Source of the DNA: Elioraea tepidiphila DSM 17972
GTDB taxonomy: Bacteria; Pseudomonadota; Alphaproteobacteria; Acetobacterales; Acetobacteraceae
DNA: 64,000 nucleotides
Reading direction: 5' to 3'
NCBI RefSeq assembly: GCF_000378465.1
Contig: NZ_KB899917.1
Span: 1 to 64,000, forward strand
A program made the position numbers and the translations under genes. Position 1 is the first letter of the stretch. Every line of letters begins with the position of its first letter. Of this stretch, positions 8,301 to 17,066 are shown piece after piece. The notes under the pieces are model-generated. The model was not told the origin of the DNA and did no database searches. It saw only the letters and a list, made by a program, of their open reading frames with translations.

Positions 8301-8942
8301 ATGTCGCGCAGGCCCCCCTTGATGACCGAGCGCACCGCTTCCCGCCGGCGCCTCCGGCGTCTGGCCGCCGCCGCGGCGCTGCTGCCCGCTGCCCTGCTTG
8401 CGGGGTTCATCGCCTTCGTCGCGACCGTGCCGGGCGAACCGCCGGCGGCGCCCGCGGCCCCGCCCGGCGCCGGGATCGTCGTGCTCACCGGCGGCGCAGG
8501 GCGGGTCGCCGAAGGCTTGCGGTTGCTCGCAGCCGAGCCCACCTCGCGGCTCCTGGTCTCCGGCGTGCATCAGACAGCCACGCTGGCGGAGCTCGAACGG
8601 GCGGAGGGGATCCCGCTGACGGCGCTCGCTGGTCGCATCACCCTCGGGCGGCGCGCCGCCTCGACGCGCGGCAACGCCGAGGAGGCGGCGCAGTGGGCCC
8701 GCGAACGCCGGCTCGACACCCTGGTCGTGGTGACGGCCGGCTACCACATGCCGCGCGCGCTCCTGATGCTGCGGCGCGCGCTGCCCGAAGCACGGCTGAT
8801 CGCCCATCCCGTGACACCGGCCCCGTTCCGCGAGCCGCGCTGGTGGCTGCGACCTGGTGTGCTGCGGCTGGCCGCGGGGGAATATGTGAAGCTGCTGGGC
8901 GCCCTGGTCGGTCTCGCGCCCGCCGATCCGGGGGTCTCGTGA
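8301..8942 (+). CDS. YdcF/ElyC/SanA-family (DUF218) protein
   Basis: A 213-residue protein with an N-terminal membrane anchor (residues about 20-40) and a DUF218 domain. Visible motifs are GIVVLTGGAGRVAEGLRLL, RLLVSGVH, the loop RAASTRGNAEEAA and VVTAGYHMPRALLMLRRALP. DUF218 proteins such as ElyC and SanA act at the inner membrane and affect envelope precursor metabolism. The molecular activity is not settled. ATGs at 8301 and 8322 are both possible; 8301 follows a purine-rich GAGAG. The gene overlaps the acyltransferase gene in GTGA, a pairing that suggests a joint envelope-lipid role. Confidence 0.82.
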   Translation: MSRRPPLMTERTASRRRLRRLAAAAALLPAALLAGFIAFVATVPGEPPAAPAAPPGAGIVVLTGGAGRVAEGLRLLAAEPTSRLLVSGVHQTATLAELERAEGIPLTALAGRITLGRRAASTRGNAEEAAQWARERRLDTLVVVTAGYHMPRALLMLRRALPEARLIAHPVTPAPFREPRWWLRPGVLRLAAGEYVKLLGALVGLAPADPGVS

Positions 8943-9667
8943 CACTGCTGCGCTCGACCCTGTTCAACGTGGCGTTCTTCGCGTTCACCGCGGTCGCCTC
9001 GCTCGTGTGTCTTCCGCTGGTGCCGCTGCTCGATCGCGCGGGGCGGCTCGCCCTTCTCGCCTGGTGGGCCGAGCGCGTGCTCGGATTGCTGCGGATCGTG
9101 GTCGGGATCCGCGTCCGGGTGACGGGGCGCGAGCACCTGCCCGAGGATGGCCCGGCACTGATCGCCTCCAAGCATCAGTCGGCCTTCGACACGATCGTGT
9201 GGCTCACCCTGCTGCCACGCCCGGCCTATGTGCTGAAGCGCACGCTGCTGTGGATCCCGATCTATGGCTGGTACGCCCGCGCGACCGGGATGATCGCGAT
9301 CGACCGCACAGCCGGGCCTGCGGCGATCCGCCACCTGATCCGCGCCGGCGAGGGGGCGGTGGCCGAGGGACGCCAGATCATCATCTTCCCCGAAGGAACC
9401 CGCACCGCGCCCGGTGAGCGGCGCCCCTATCAGCCGGGCGTCGCCGCGCTCTATGCGCGCTCGAGACTGCCGGTGATTCCGGTCGCGACCGATTCCGGGC
9501 TCTGCTGGGGGCGGCGCGCCTTCCACAAGCATCCGGGCACGATCACGGTGGCGGTGCTGCCGCCGATCCCACCCGGATTGCCGCGCGAGGCGATGCTCAA
9601 GCGTCTCGAGACCGCGATCGAGGCCGAGACCGACCGGCTGCTTGCCTCCGCCCCGCCGTCTGCGTGA
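8939..9667 (+). CDS. plsC: 1-acyl-sn-glycerol-3-phosphate acyltransferase
   Basis: The 242-residue protein acylates lysophosphatidic acid to phosphatidic acid in membrane phospholipid synthesis. After one or two N-terminal membrane helices it shows the acyltransferase box I with HQSAFD (the HxxxxD catalytic pair), box II around GMIAIDR, and box III FPEGTR within IIIFPEGTRTAPG. The GTG start at 8939 shares bases with the previous stop (GTGA), giving coupled translation with the DUF218 gene. Length is normal for PlsC. Other PlsC paralogues are common in this group, so the symbol marks family membership and not uniqueness. Confidence 0.9.
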   Translation: MTLLRSTLFNVAFFAFTAVASLVCLPLVPLLDRAGRLALLAWWAERVLGLLRIVVGIRVRVTGREHLPEDGPALIASKHQSAFDTIVWLTLLPRPAYVLKRTLLWIPIYGWYARATGMIAIDRTAGPAAIRHLIRAGEGAVAEGRQIIIFPEGTRTAPGERRPYQPGVAALYARSRLPVIPVATDSGLCWGRRAFHKHPGTITVAVLPPIPPGLPREAMLKRLETAIEAETDRLLASAPPSA

Positions 9668-9698
9668 GGCTCTGCCCGACCGTCCAGGGGAGGACCAC

Positions 9699-11330
9699 GT
9701 GACTGCCGCGAACGACGATCCCGCGCTTGCCCGCTGCCCGGCGAATTTCCAGCCGCTCACCCCACTCTTGTTCCTGGAGCGCTCGGCCGCGGTGTTCCCG
9801 GATCGGATCGCCGTGGCGCACGGGGCGTTGAGGCGGAGTTACCGCGACTTCCGCGACCGGTCGGTGCGGCTCGCTCATGCGCTCGCGCAACGCGGCATCG
9901 GCCGTGGCGATGTGGTTGCGGCCCTGCTGCCGAACGTGCCGGCGATGCTGGAGGCGCATTTCGGCGTGCCGATGGCGCAGGGCGTGCTGAACACGATCAA
10001 CACCCGGCTCGATGCCGGCACGATCGCCTATATCCTGGAACACGGCGAGGCGAAGGCGATCCTCGTCGAGCGCGAGTTCATCCCGCTGCTGCGCGGCGCC
10101 TTCGCCCAGACCGAGGCGCGGCCGCTGGTGATCGAGGTGGAGGACGACACCACGCCCGAGAGCGCCCGCGGGGAGACCCTGGGTGGCATCGACTACGAAA
10201 CCTTCCTCGCGACCGGCGATCCCGGCTTCGCCTGGCCCATGCCCGTCGACGAGTGGGACGCGATCTCGCTGAACTACACCTCCGGCACCACGGGCCGGCC
10301 CAAGGGCGTGGTCTATCACCACCGCGGCGCGCAGCTGCTCGCCGTCGGCAACGTGCTGTCGGCGTCGATCCCGCGGCATCCGGTGTATCTGTGGACGCTG
10401 CCGATGTTCCACTGCAACGGCTGGTGCTTCCCGTGGACGATCACCGCGCTCGCCGGCACGCATGTCTGCCTGCGCGCGGTGCGCGGCACCGAGATGTGGC
10501 GGCTGATGGCCGAGGAACGCGTCAGCCACATGTGCGGCGCGCCGATCGTGATGGCGACGCTGCTGAACACGCCGGAGGCGGAGAAGCGGGCGCTCGACCG
10601 GACCGTGACGTTCCTGGTCGCCGCCGCGCCGCCGCCCGAATCGGTGCTGCGCGCGATGCGCGAAGCCGGGTTCGATGTCTGCCATGTCTATGGCCTGACC
10701 GAGGTGTACGGGCCGGCGGTGGTGAACGAGTGGCACGAGGAATGGAATGCGCTGCCGATGGCGGAGCAGGCCGCGCTGATGGCGCGCCAGGGCGTGCGCT
10801 ATCTCGCGCTGGAGGGTCTCGCGGTGCAGGACCCCGCGACCATGGCGCCGGTGCCGGCCGATGGTGCCACGCTCGGCGAGGTGATGATGCGCGGCAACGT
10901 GGTGATGAAGGGGTATCTCAAGGATGCGGCCGCGACGGCGAAGGCGTTCGCCGGCGGCTGGTTCCACACCGGCGATCTCGCGGTGACGCAGCCCGACGGC
11001 TACATCCAGCTCAAGGACCGCTCGAAGGACATCATCATCTCGGGTGGCGAGAACATCTCCTCGATCGAGGTGGAGGACGTGCTCTACGCGCACCCGGCGG
11101 TCGCGGCGGTGGCGGTGGTGGCGAAGCCCGACGAGAAATGGGGCGAGACACCCTGCGCCTTCGTCGAGCTCAAGCCCGGCGCGACGGCGACCGAAGCCGA
11201 GCTGATCGCGTTCGCGCGCGAGCGGCTCGCGCATTTCAAGGTGCCGCGCACGGTGCTGTTCGACGAGATCCCGAAGACCTCGACGGGGAAAATCCAGAAG
11301 CACCTGCTGCGGGGGCGGGTTCAGCCGTAG
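9699..11330 (+). CDS. fatty acyl-CoA synthetase (AMP-binding, AlkK-like)
   Basis: A 543-residue adenylate-forming enzyme that activates a fatty or aryl acid to its CoA thioester. It has the P-loop YTSGTTGRPKGVVYHHRG (about residue 190), the A5-type motif VYGLTEVYGP, GGWFHTGDLA, the hinge DRSKDIIISGGENISS, and the catalytic Lys near the end in KTSTGKIQKH. PMFHCNGW and the overall length match the medium/long-chain group (AlkK, FadD3-like). The GTG at 9699 has a strong GGGAGG site seven bases upstream. Its 3' end overlaps the convergent alcohol dehydrogenase by 10 bp. Chain-length preference cannot be read from sequence. Confidence 0.9.
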   Translation: MTAANDDPALARCPANFQPLTPLLFLERSAAVFPDRIAVAHGALRRSYRDFRDRSVRLAHALAQRGIGRGDVVAALLPNVPAMLEAHFGVPMAQGVLNTINTRLDAGTIAYILEHGEAKAILVEREFIPLLRGAFAQTEARPLVIEVEDDTTPESARGETLGGIDYETFLATGDPGFAWPMPVDEWDAISLNYTSGTTGRPKGVVYHHRGAQLLAVGNVLSASIPRHPVYLWTLPMFHCNGWCFPWTITALAGTHVCLRAVRGTEMWRLMAEERVSHMCGAPIVMATLLNTPEAEKRALDRTVTFLVAAAPPPESVLRAMREAGFDVCHVYGLTEVYGPAVVNEWHEEWNALPMAEQAALMARQGVRYLALEGLAVQDPATMAPVPADGATLGEVMMRGNVVMKGYLKDAAATAKAFAGGWFHTGDLAVTQPDGYIQLKDRSKDIIISGGENISSIEVEDVLYAHPAVAAVAVVAKPDEKWGETPCAFVELKPGATATEAELIAFARERLAHFKVPRTVLFDEIPKTSTGKIQKHLLRGRVQP

Positions 11331-12466
11331 GCCGCCTCCAGCAGCGCGCGGTAGTCAGCCTCGCTCGCCTCGCGCGGGTTGGTCGCGTGGCAGTGGTCCT
11401 TCAGCGCCGCGGCAGCGATCGCCGGCAACACCGCGCGCTTCACCCCCATCGCCCCCAGCGTCGCGGGCAAGCCGAGCGCCGCCGCCCGTGCCGCGAACGC
11501 GTCGGCCACCGCCTCGGGCCGCGTATCCACGAGCCCCATCGCCGCGCCGAGCGCGCTCACCCGCTCCGGCACCACGGCCGCGTTGAAGCGCACCACATGC
11601 GGTAGCAGCACAGCGTTCAGCGTACCGTGGTGCAGCACCGGCGGCGCGGGGATGCCGCCCAGCGGATGGGCGAGCGCGTGCACCGCCCCGAGCCCCTTCT
11701 GGAACGCCATCGCCCCTTCCATCGAGGCCATCATCATCTCCCACCGCGCCCGACGGTCGTCGCCGTGCTGGGTCGCGCGGACGATGTGGCGCCAGGCGCG
11801 CGCGAGCCCGTCGAGCGCGATCGCATCCGCCACCGGATTGATGCGCGGCGACAAGTACGCCTCGACATTGTGGGTCACCGCATCCATGCCGGTGGCGGCG
11901 GTCAGCAGCGGCGGCAGGCCGAGTGTCAGTTCGGGGTCGCAGATCGCCACCTTGGGCAGCAGGTAGGGGCTGCCGACCGAGACCTTGCGCCCGTCATCGA
12001 GCACGATGATCGCGCCGCGGCTCACCTCGCTGCCGGTGCCCGAGGTGGTCGGGATCGCGACGTTGGGCGCTGCCGCCGCCGTGATGCGCGCGAGCCCGCC
12101 CTCGATCACGGCGTATTGCTTGAGGGGGCCGCCCGGGTGCGTCACCGCGACCGCCACCGCCTTGGCGAGGTCGAGCGGCGAGCCGCCGCCCAGCCCGATC
12201 AGGCCGTCCGCCTCATGCTCCCGATAGGCTTCCGAGGCGGCACGCACCGCCGCCTCGGTCGGGTTGGGCGGGGTGTCGGCGAACAGCGCGACTGGCAGAT
12301 CGGCGGGCAGGGCGGCGCGCACGCGGTCCCATAGCCCGGCCGCGACCACGCCCCGGTCGGTCACCAGCAGCGGGCGGCGGATGCCGGCGAGCGCCAGTTC
12401 CTCGGCCAGCAGCGCGACCGCGCCGAAATCGAACTGCACCCGCGTCACGTACGTGATCAGAGCCAT
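11321..12466 (-). CDS. iron-containing alcohol dehydrogenase
   Basis: The 381-residue protein is a group III (Fe-dependent) alcohol dehydrogenase. Seen motifs are the NAD-binding GLGGGSPLDLAKAVA, PTTSGTGSEVSRGAII, the metal region TGMDAVTHNVEAYLS, and the His-bearing GAVHALAHPLGG and HHGTLNAVLLPHV. Such enzymes oxidise or reduce short alcohols, aldehydes or hydroxyacids in the cytoplasm; substrate unknown. The ATG at 12466 is preceded by GGGAGGGGGG. It is divergent from the M20 amidohydrolase and its 3' end runs 10 bp into the acyl-CoA synthetase gene on the other strand. Confidence 0.9.
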   Translation of the reverse strand: MALITYVTRVQFDFGAVALLAEELALAGIRRPLLVTDRGVVAAGLWDRVRAALPADLPVALFADTPPNPTEAAVRAASEAYREHEADGLIGLGGGSPLDLAKAVAVAVTHPGGPLKQYAVIEGGLARITAAAAPNVAIPTTSGTGSEVSRGAIIVLDDGRKVSVGSPYLLPKVAICDPELTLGLPPLLTAATGMDAVTHNVEAYLSPRINPVADAIALDGLARAWRHIVRATQHGDDRRARWEMMMASMEGAMAFQKGLGAVHALAHPLGGIPAPPVLHHGTLNAVLLPHVVRFNAAVVPERVSALGAAMGLVDTRPEAVADAFAARAAALGLPATLGAMGVKRAVLPAIAAAALKDHCHATNPREASEADYRALLEAAYG

Positions 12467-12565
12467 CGGACCCCCCTCCCCGCGCAGCCGTGTGGCGGCT
12501 CGGCCTTGACGGGCGCGGCGCGCCATGCTCGGCACGGCGGACCTCGAGACGCAAGCAGGACAGCC

Positions 12566-13768
12566 ATGGACCGATCCCTGATCGACGGCGTGACGCCCTA
12601 TCACGCCGAGCTCACCGCGATCCGCCGCGACATCCACGCCCACCCCGAGATGGGCATGGAGGAGGTCCGCACCGCCGCGCTGGTCGCCGCCAAGCTGCGC
12701 GAGTGGGGCATCGACGTGACCGAGGGCGTGGGCAAGACCGGCGTCGTCGGCACGGTGAAGGGGAAGCTCCCGGGCCAGCGCGCCATCGGGCTGCGCGCCG
12801 ACATGGACGCGCTGGCGATCCCGGAGGCGACCGGGCTTCCCTACGCCTCGCAGAACCCGGGCGTGATGCATGCCTGCGGCCATGACGGCCACACCACCAT
12901 GCTGCTCGGCGCCGCGCGCTACCTCGCCGAGCACCGCGACTTCGCCGGCACCGTGCACCTGATCTTCCAGCCCGCCGAGGAGGGCCGCGGCGGGGCGCGG
13001 GCGATGCTGGCCGATCGGCTGTTCGAGCGCTTCCCCTGCGACGCCGTCTATGGCCTGCACAACAAGCCGAACCTGCCGGCGGGCAGGTTCGCCACCCGCA
13101 CCGGCCCGGCGCTCGCCGCCGCCGACCGCTGGTCCGTCACCTTCCGCGGCACCGGCGGCCATGGTGGCTCGACCCCGCATCTCGCGACCGACGTCACCGT
13201 GGTGCAGGCGCACTTCGTGCTGGCGCTGCAGACCATCATCGGCCGCAACGTGCCGGCGGTGGAGGCGGCGGTGCTCTCGGTCGGCGCGATCGCCGGCGGC
13301 TCGTTCGACTCGCCCAACGTCATGCCGGCCGAGCTTCGCCTCTCCGGCACCGCGCGCAGCTACTCCCGCGCCGTGCGCGACCTGCTGGAGCGGCGCATCG
13401 GCGAACTGGCGAAGACGCTCGCCCAGGCGCATGGCTGCTCGGCCGAGGTCGAGTATCGCCGCGGCGTGCCGGCGCTGGTGAACCACGCCGAGCAGACAGC
13501 CGTCTCGGTCGCTGCCGCGGCCGCCCTGGTGGGCGAGGCCGCGGTCGAGGCGAACGCCGCCCCGGTCACGGGCGGCGAGGACTTCGCGCTGATGCTGGAG
13601 GCGAAGCCGGGGTCGTTCATGTTCATCGGCGGTGGGGCCGGTCCGGATGGCCGCTCGCCCGAGCTGCACACGCCGCATTTCGACTTCAACGACGACATCA
13701 TTCCGCTCGGCGTCGCCTACTGGATCAGCCTGGTCGATCAGGAGCTCGGCCTGCAGCGCCAAGGGTAG
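12566..13768 (+). CDS. M20 amidohydrolase (hippurate hydrolase/HipO-like)
   Basis: A 400-residue metal-dependent amidohydrolase of the M20D group, which cleaves N-acyl amino acids. It shows RRDIHAHPEMGMEE at the start, LRADMDALAIPE, the metal motif HACGHDGHTTMLLG, FQPAEEGRGGARAM (metal/catalytic Glu), GHGGSTPHLATD, and MPAELRLSGTARS in the lid domain. This is the full-length pattern of HipO, AbgB and IAA-amino acid hydrolase relatives. The start at 12566 has AGGA nine bases upstream and gives the usual N-terminus. It stands alone upstream of xseB. Substrate not determinable. Confidence 0.92.
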   Translation: MDRSLIDGVTPYHAELTAIRRDIHAHPEMGMEEVRTAALVAAKLREWGIDVTEGVGKTGVVGTVKGKLPGQRAIGLRADMDALAIPEATGLPYASQNPGVMHACGHDGHTTMLLGAARYLAEHRDFAGTVHLIFQPAEEGRGGARAMLADRLFERFPCDAVYGLHNKPNLPAGRFATRTGPALAAADRWSVTFRGTGGHGGSTPHLATDVTVVQAHFVLALQTIIGRNVPAVEAAVLSVGAIAGGSFDSPNVMPAELRLSGTARSYSRAVRDLLERRIGELAKTLAQAHGCSAEVEYRRGVPALVNHAEQTAVSVAAAAALVGEAAVEANAAPVTGGEDFALMLEAKPGSFMFIGGGAGPDGRSPELHTPHFDFNDDIIPLGVAYWISLVDQELGLQRQG

Positions 13769-13825
13769 CGGTGGCATGCCCCGCCCACGCGGGGTAGGCT
13801 CAAGGCAGCACCGGGAACGAGGACG

Positions 13826-14083
13826 ATGGCCGTTCGGGCGGAACGCGAGGCCGACATCCAGACCATGAGCTTCGAGCAGGCGCTCGCCGAGCTCGAGGAG
13901 ATCGTCGGCAAGCTCGAGGCGGGCAAGGGCACGCTCGAGGACGCGATCCGCGCCTATGAGCGGGGCGACGCGCTGCGCCGGCACTGCGCCGCCAAGCTCG
14001 CCGAGGCGCAGGCCAAGGTCAGCCGGATCGTAGAGACGGCCGGCACCGCCACCGGGACCGAGCCGCTCGACGCCGAGACATGA
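13826..14083 (+). CDS. xseB: exodeoxyribonuclease VII small subunit
   Basis: An 85-residue protein matching XseB, the small helical subunit that binds the large XseA subunit to form exonuclease VII, which degrades single-stranded DNA. The family core is visible: SFEQALAELEEIVGKLEAG, then GTLEDAIRAYERGDALRRHC and a helical end. Its stop overlaps the start of ispA in ATGA, the classic xseB-ispA-dxs order of proteobacteria. A GAGG sits before the ATG at 13826; an internal ATG at the SFEQAL segment would also fit but lacks a comparable site. Confidence 0.95.
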   Translation: MAVRAEREADIQTMSFEQALAELEEIVGKLEAGKGTLEDAIRAYERGDALRRHCAAKLAEAQAKVSRIVETAGTATGTEPLDAET

Positions 14084-14988
14084 GGGCAGAGGCCACCCTG
14101 GAGGGACGGCTCGGCGCCGCCATGGCCGAGGCCGCCGCGGCCGTCGAGGGGACGCTCGACCGGCTGCTGCCGCAGGGCGAGGAGGCACAGGCGCGGCTCT
14201 ACCAGGCGATGCGCTACGCGGCACTCGGGGGCGGCAAGCGGGTGCGCGCCTTCCTGGTGCTGGAGAGTGCCGCGCTGTTCAACGTCGCCCGCCGCTGCGC
14301 CCTGCGTGTGGCCGCCGCCGTGGAGATGCTGCACGCCTATTCGCTGGTGCACGACGACCTCCCCGCGATGGACGACGACGATTTCCGCCGCGGCAAGCCC
14401 TCCTGCCACCGCGCCTTCGACGAGGCGACCGCCATCCTCGCCGGCGACGCCCTCCAGGCGCTCGCCTTCGAGGTGCTGGCCGAGACCGACACCCACTCCG
14501 ACCCGGCCGTGCGCTGCGCGCTGGTCGCTTCGCTCGGCCAGGCGGCCGGCGCACGCGGCATGGCGGGCGGGCAGATGATCGACCTGCTGGCCGAGGAGGC
14601 CCAGCTCTCCGAGCATGAGGTAACGCGGCTGCAAATGCTCAAGACCGGCCGGCTGATCACCTGGTGCTGCGAGGCCGGTGCGATCCTCGGCAAGGCCGCC
14701 CCCTCGCAGCGGCTCGCCCTCGCCCATTACGGCCGGGATCTCGGCCTCGCCTTCCAGATCGCCGACGACATCCTTGACGAAACCGGCACACGGGAACAAT
14801 TGGGGAAGACACCGCGCAAGGACGCGGCCGCGGGGAAGGCCACGCTGGTGTCGTTGATGGGGCTGCCGCGGGCCAAGGCGCATATGCAGTTTCTGGCGGA
14901 ACAGGCGACCGGTCATCTGGCGACCTTCGAGGGGAAGGCCGACCTGCTCCGCGATCTCGTCTCCTTTGTCGTCACTCGCCGGATGTAG
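14080..14988 (+). CDS. ispA: farnesyl diphosphate synthase (polyprenyl synthetase)
   Basis: The 302-residue enzyme condenses isopentenyl diphosphate with allylic diphosphates to make farnesyl diphosphate. Visible are [14 protein letters not shown], the first Asp-rich motif in [18 protein letters not shown] (residues about 87-103), the Lys-Thr-Gly pair in [10 protein letters not shown], and the second Asp-rich motif in [14 protein letters not shown]. The small residue spacing before the first motif and the length match short-chain (C15) synthases. Overlaps xseB by 4 nt and is followed 5 nt later by dxs, so isoprenoid precursor supply and elongation are co-transcribed. Confidence 0.94.
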   Translation: MRAEATLEGRLGAAMAEAAAAVEGTLDRLLPQGEEAQARLYQAMRYAALGGGKRVRAFLVLESAALFNVARRCALRVAAAVEMLHAYSLVHDDLPAMDDDDFRRGKPSCHRAFDEATAILAGDALQALAFEVLAETDTHSDPAVRCALVASLGQAAGARGMAGGQMIDLLAEEAQLSEHEVTRLQMLKTGRLITWCCEAGAILGKAAPSQRLALAHYGRDLGLAFQIADDILDETGTREQLGKTPRKDAAAGKATLVSLMGLPRAKAHMQFLAEQATGHLATFEGKADLLRDLVSFVVTRRM

Positions 14989-14993
14989 GTGTC

Positions 14994-16922
14994 ATGACCC
15001 CTCAGGCCATCAAGCCGATGCTGGATCGCGTTCACGTGCCGGCGGATCTGCGCAATTTCTCGCCCGCGCAGCTGAAGCAGCTCGCCGACGAGCTCCGGCG
15101 CGAGACGATCGAGGCGGTCTCCATCACCGGCGGGCATCTCGGCGCCTCGCTCGGCGTGGTCGAGCTGACGGTCGCGCTGCACCACGTGTTCGACACGCCG
15201 AACGATCGGCTGATCTGGGATGTCGGCCACCAGGCCTATCCGCACAAGATCCTGACCGGGCGGCGCGACCGCATCCGCACGCTGCGTCAGGGCGGGGGTC
15301 TGTCCGGCTTCACGCGCCGGAGCGAGAGCGAGTACGACCCGTTCGGTGCCGCGCATTCCTCCACCTCGATCTCCGCCGGGCTCGGCATGGCGGTCGCGCG
15401 CGACCTCAAGGGCGACAAGCGCCACGTGATCGCGGTGATCGGCGACGGCGCGATGAGCGCCGGCATGGCCTATGAGGCGATGAACAACGCCGGCGCCTCG
15501 AAGTCGCGGCTGATCGTGATCCTGAACGACAACGACATGTCGATCGCGCCGCCCGTGGGTGCGATGAGCGCCTACCTGTCGCGCATGCTCTCGGGGCGGT
15601 CCTACACCGGGCTGCGCGAGGTCGCCTCGCGCATGGCCCGCCGCTTTCCCAAGCCGCTCGAACGCACCGCGAAACGGGCCGAGGAGATCGCCCGCACCAT
15701 CCTGACGGGCGGGACGCTGTTCGAGCTGATGGGGTTCTACTACATCGGCCCGATCGACGGTCACAACCTCGACCACCTGCTGCCGGTGCTGCGCAACGTG
15801 CGCGAGGCCGACGATCATCTCGGCCCCGTGCTGGTGCATGTCGTCACGCAAAAGGGCAAGGGCTATGCGCCGGCCGAGGCCTCGGCCGACAAGTACCACG
15901 GCGTCTCCACCTTCAACGTGGTCACCGGCGAGCAGGCCAAGGGGACCGGCGGCCCGCCGTCCTACACCAAGGTGTTCGCCAACGCCCTGATCGCCGAGGC
16001 GCAGGCGGATGCGCGCATCGTCGCGGTGACGGCGGCGATGCCGGCGGGCACCGGGCTCGATCTGTTCGCCAAGCGCTTCCCGCATCGCAGCTTCGATGTC
16101 GGCATCGCCGAACAGCACGCCGTCACCTTCGCCGCCGGCATGGCCTGCGAGGGCTTCAAGCCGTTCGTCGCGATCTACTCGACCTTCCTCCAGCGCGCCT
16201 ACGACCAGGTGGTGCACGACGTCGCCATCCAGAACCTGCCGGTCCGCTTCGCGATGGACCGCGCCGGGCTGGTCGGCGCGGACGGCGCGACGCACGCGGG
16301 CAGTTTCGACATCGCCTATCTCGGCTGCCTGCCGAACATGGTGCTGATGGCCGCCGCCGATGAGGCGGAGCTGATGCACATGGTCGCCACGGCCGCCGCG
16401 CATGATGCGGGACCGATCGGCTTCCGCTATCCGCGCGGCGAAGGCGTGGGCGTGGCGCTGCCCGAACGCGGCGAGATCCTGCCGATCGGCAAGGGGCGCG
16501 TGCTGCGCGAGGGCACCAAGGTCGCGCTGCTCTCCTACGGCACGCGGCTCGCCGAATGCCTGAAGGCGGCCGACGAATTGGCAGCGCGCGGGCTCTCGAC
16601 GACCGTCGCGGATGCGCGGTTCGCCAAGCCGCTCGACCGCGAGCTCGTGCACCGGTTGGCGCGCGAGCATGAGGTGCTGATCACGATCGAGGAGGGCTCG
16701 ATCGGCGGGTTCGGCTCGTTCGTGCTGCACGAGCTTGCGCATGCGGGGCTGCTGGATGCGGGTGCGAAGGTGCGGCCGATGGTGCTGCCGGACGTGTTCA
16801 TCGATCACGACAAGCCGCAGCTTCAGTACGACAAGGCCGGGTTGAACGCGCGGCACATCGTCGCCACGGCGCTGGGCGCGCTGGGCATCGCCGACGTGGC
16901 GGCGCAGCCGGCAAGGGCGTGA
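14994..16922 (+). CDS. dxs: 1-deoxy-D-xylulose-5-phosphate synthase
   Basis: A full-length (642 aa) thiamine-diphosphate enzyme that condenses pyruvate and glyceraldehyde-3-phosphate, the first step of the MEP isoprenoid pathway. Seen are [38 protein letters not shown], the ThDP motif [20 protein letters not shown], the His-bearing [15 protein letters not shown], and the catalytic Glu in [16 protein letters not shown]. The C-terminal transketolase domain ends normally. It closes the xseB-ispA-dxs operon. A palindromic element of the family also seen at 32538, 32600 and 38570 begins 11 bp after its stop and probably ends the transcript. Confidence 0.97.
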   Translation: MTPQAIKPMLDRVHVPADLRNFSPAQLKQLADELRRETIEAVSITGGHLGASLGVVELTVALHHVFDTPNDRLIWDVGHQAYPHKILTGRRDRIRTLRQGGGLSGFTRRSESEYDPFGAAHSSTSISAGLGMAVARDLKGDKRHVIAVIGDGAMSAGMAYEAMNNAGASKSRLIVILNDNDMSIAPPVGAMSAYLSRMLSGRSYTGLREVASRMARRFPKPLERTAKRAEEIARTILTGGTLFELMGFYYIGPIDGHNLDHLLPVLRNVREADDHLGPVLVHVVTQKGKGYAPAEASADKYHGVSTFNVVTGEQAKGTGGPPSYTKVFANALIAEAQADARIVAVTAAMPAGTGLDLFAKRFPHRSFDVGIAEQHAVTFAAGMACEGFKPFVAIYSTFLQRAYDQVVHDVAIQNLPVRFAMDRAGLVGADGATHAGSFDIAYLGCLPNMVLMAAADEAELMHMVATAAAHDAGPIGFRYPRGEGVGVALPERGEILPIGKGRVLREGTKVALLSYGTRLAECLKAADELAARGLSTTVADARFAKPLDRELVHRLAREHEVLITIEEGSIGGFGSFVLHELAHAGLLDAGAKVRPMVLPDVFIDHDKPQLQYDKAGLNARHIVATALGALGIADVAAQPARA

Positions 16923-16932
16923 AGAAAACACT

Positions 16933-16953
16933 GGGGGACCACGGTGGTCCCCC
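16933..16953. repeat. palindromic element, family 1 copy A (after dxs)
   Basis: Arms GGGGGACCAC (16933-16942) and GTGGTCCCCC (16944-16953) are perfectly complementary around one base. The right flank is C-rich and shared with the other family copies, ending CCCCCCTCCGC as in copy C read on the minus strand. It lies 11 bp after the dxs stop. Confidence 0.85.
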
Positions 16954-17022
16954 CAGACCCCCCTCCGCTACCGAAGTGCGCTGCGCGCCTCGTTGACCTG
17001 CCGATGGGGGCGAAGCCCGCAT

Positions 17023-17044
17023 CGGGGGGCCTTGCGGCCCCCCG
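17023..17044. repeat. palindromic element, family 2 copy (upstream of D-aminopeptidase-like gene)
   Basis: A 9-bp stem (17023-17031 with 17036-17044) with TTGC loop. The core GGGGGGCC-TTGC-GGCCCCCC is identical to the element at 35944-35969. On the minus strand the loop reads GCAA, a stable tetraloop. It lies in the 144-bp gap between dxs and the serine hydrolase. Confidence 0.8.
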
Positions 17045-17066
17045 CATTCTTCTGTTCGCTGATCCA

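Noticed and set aside
14913-16931. Long open frame opposite dxs (and many similar antisense frames, for example at 10-11 kb, 23-25 kb and 57.8-61.6 kb)
   Set aside because: High GC makes stop codons rare on the opposite strand; the products are Arg/Ala/His-rich with no domain, and the dxs frame is unambiguous.
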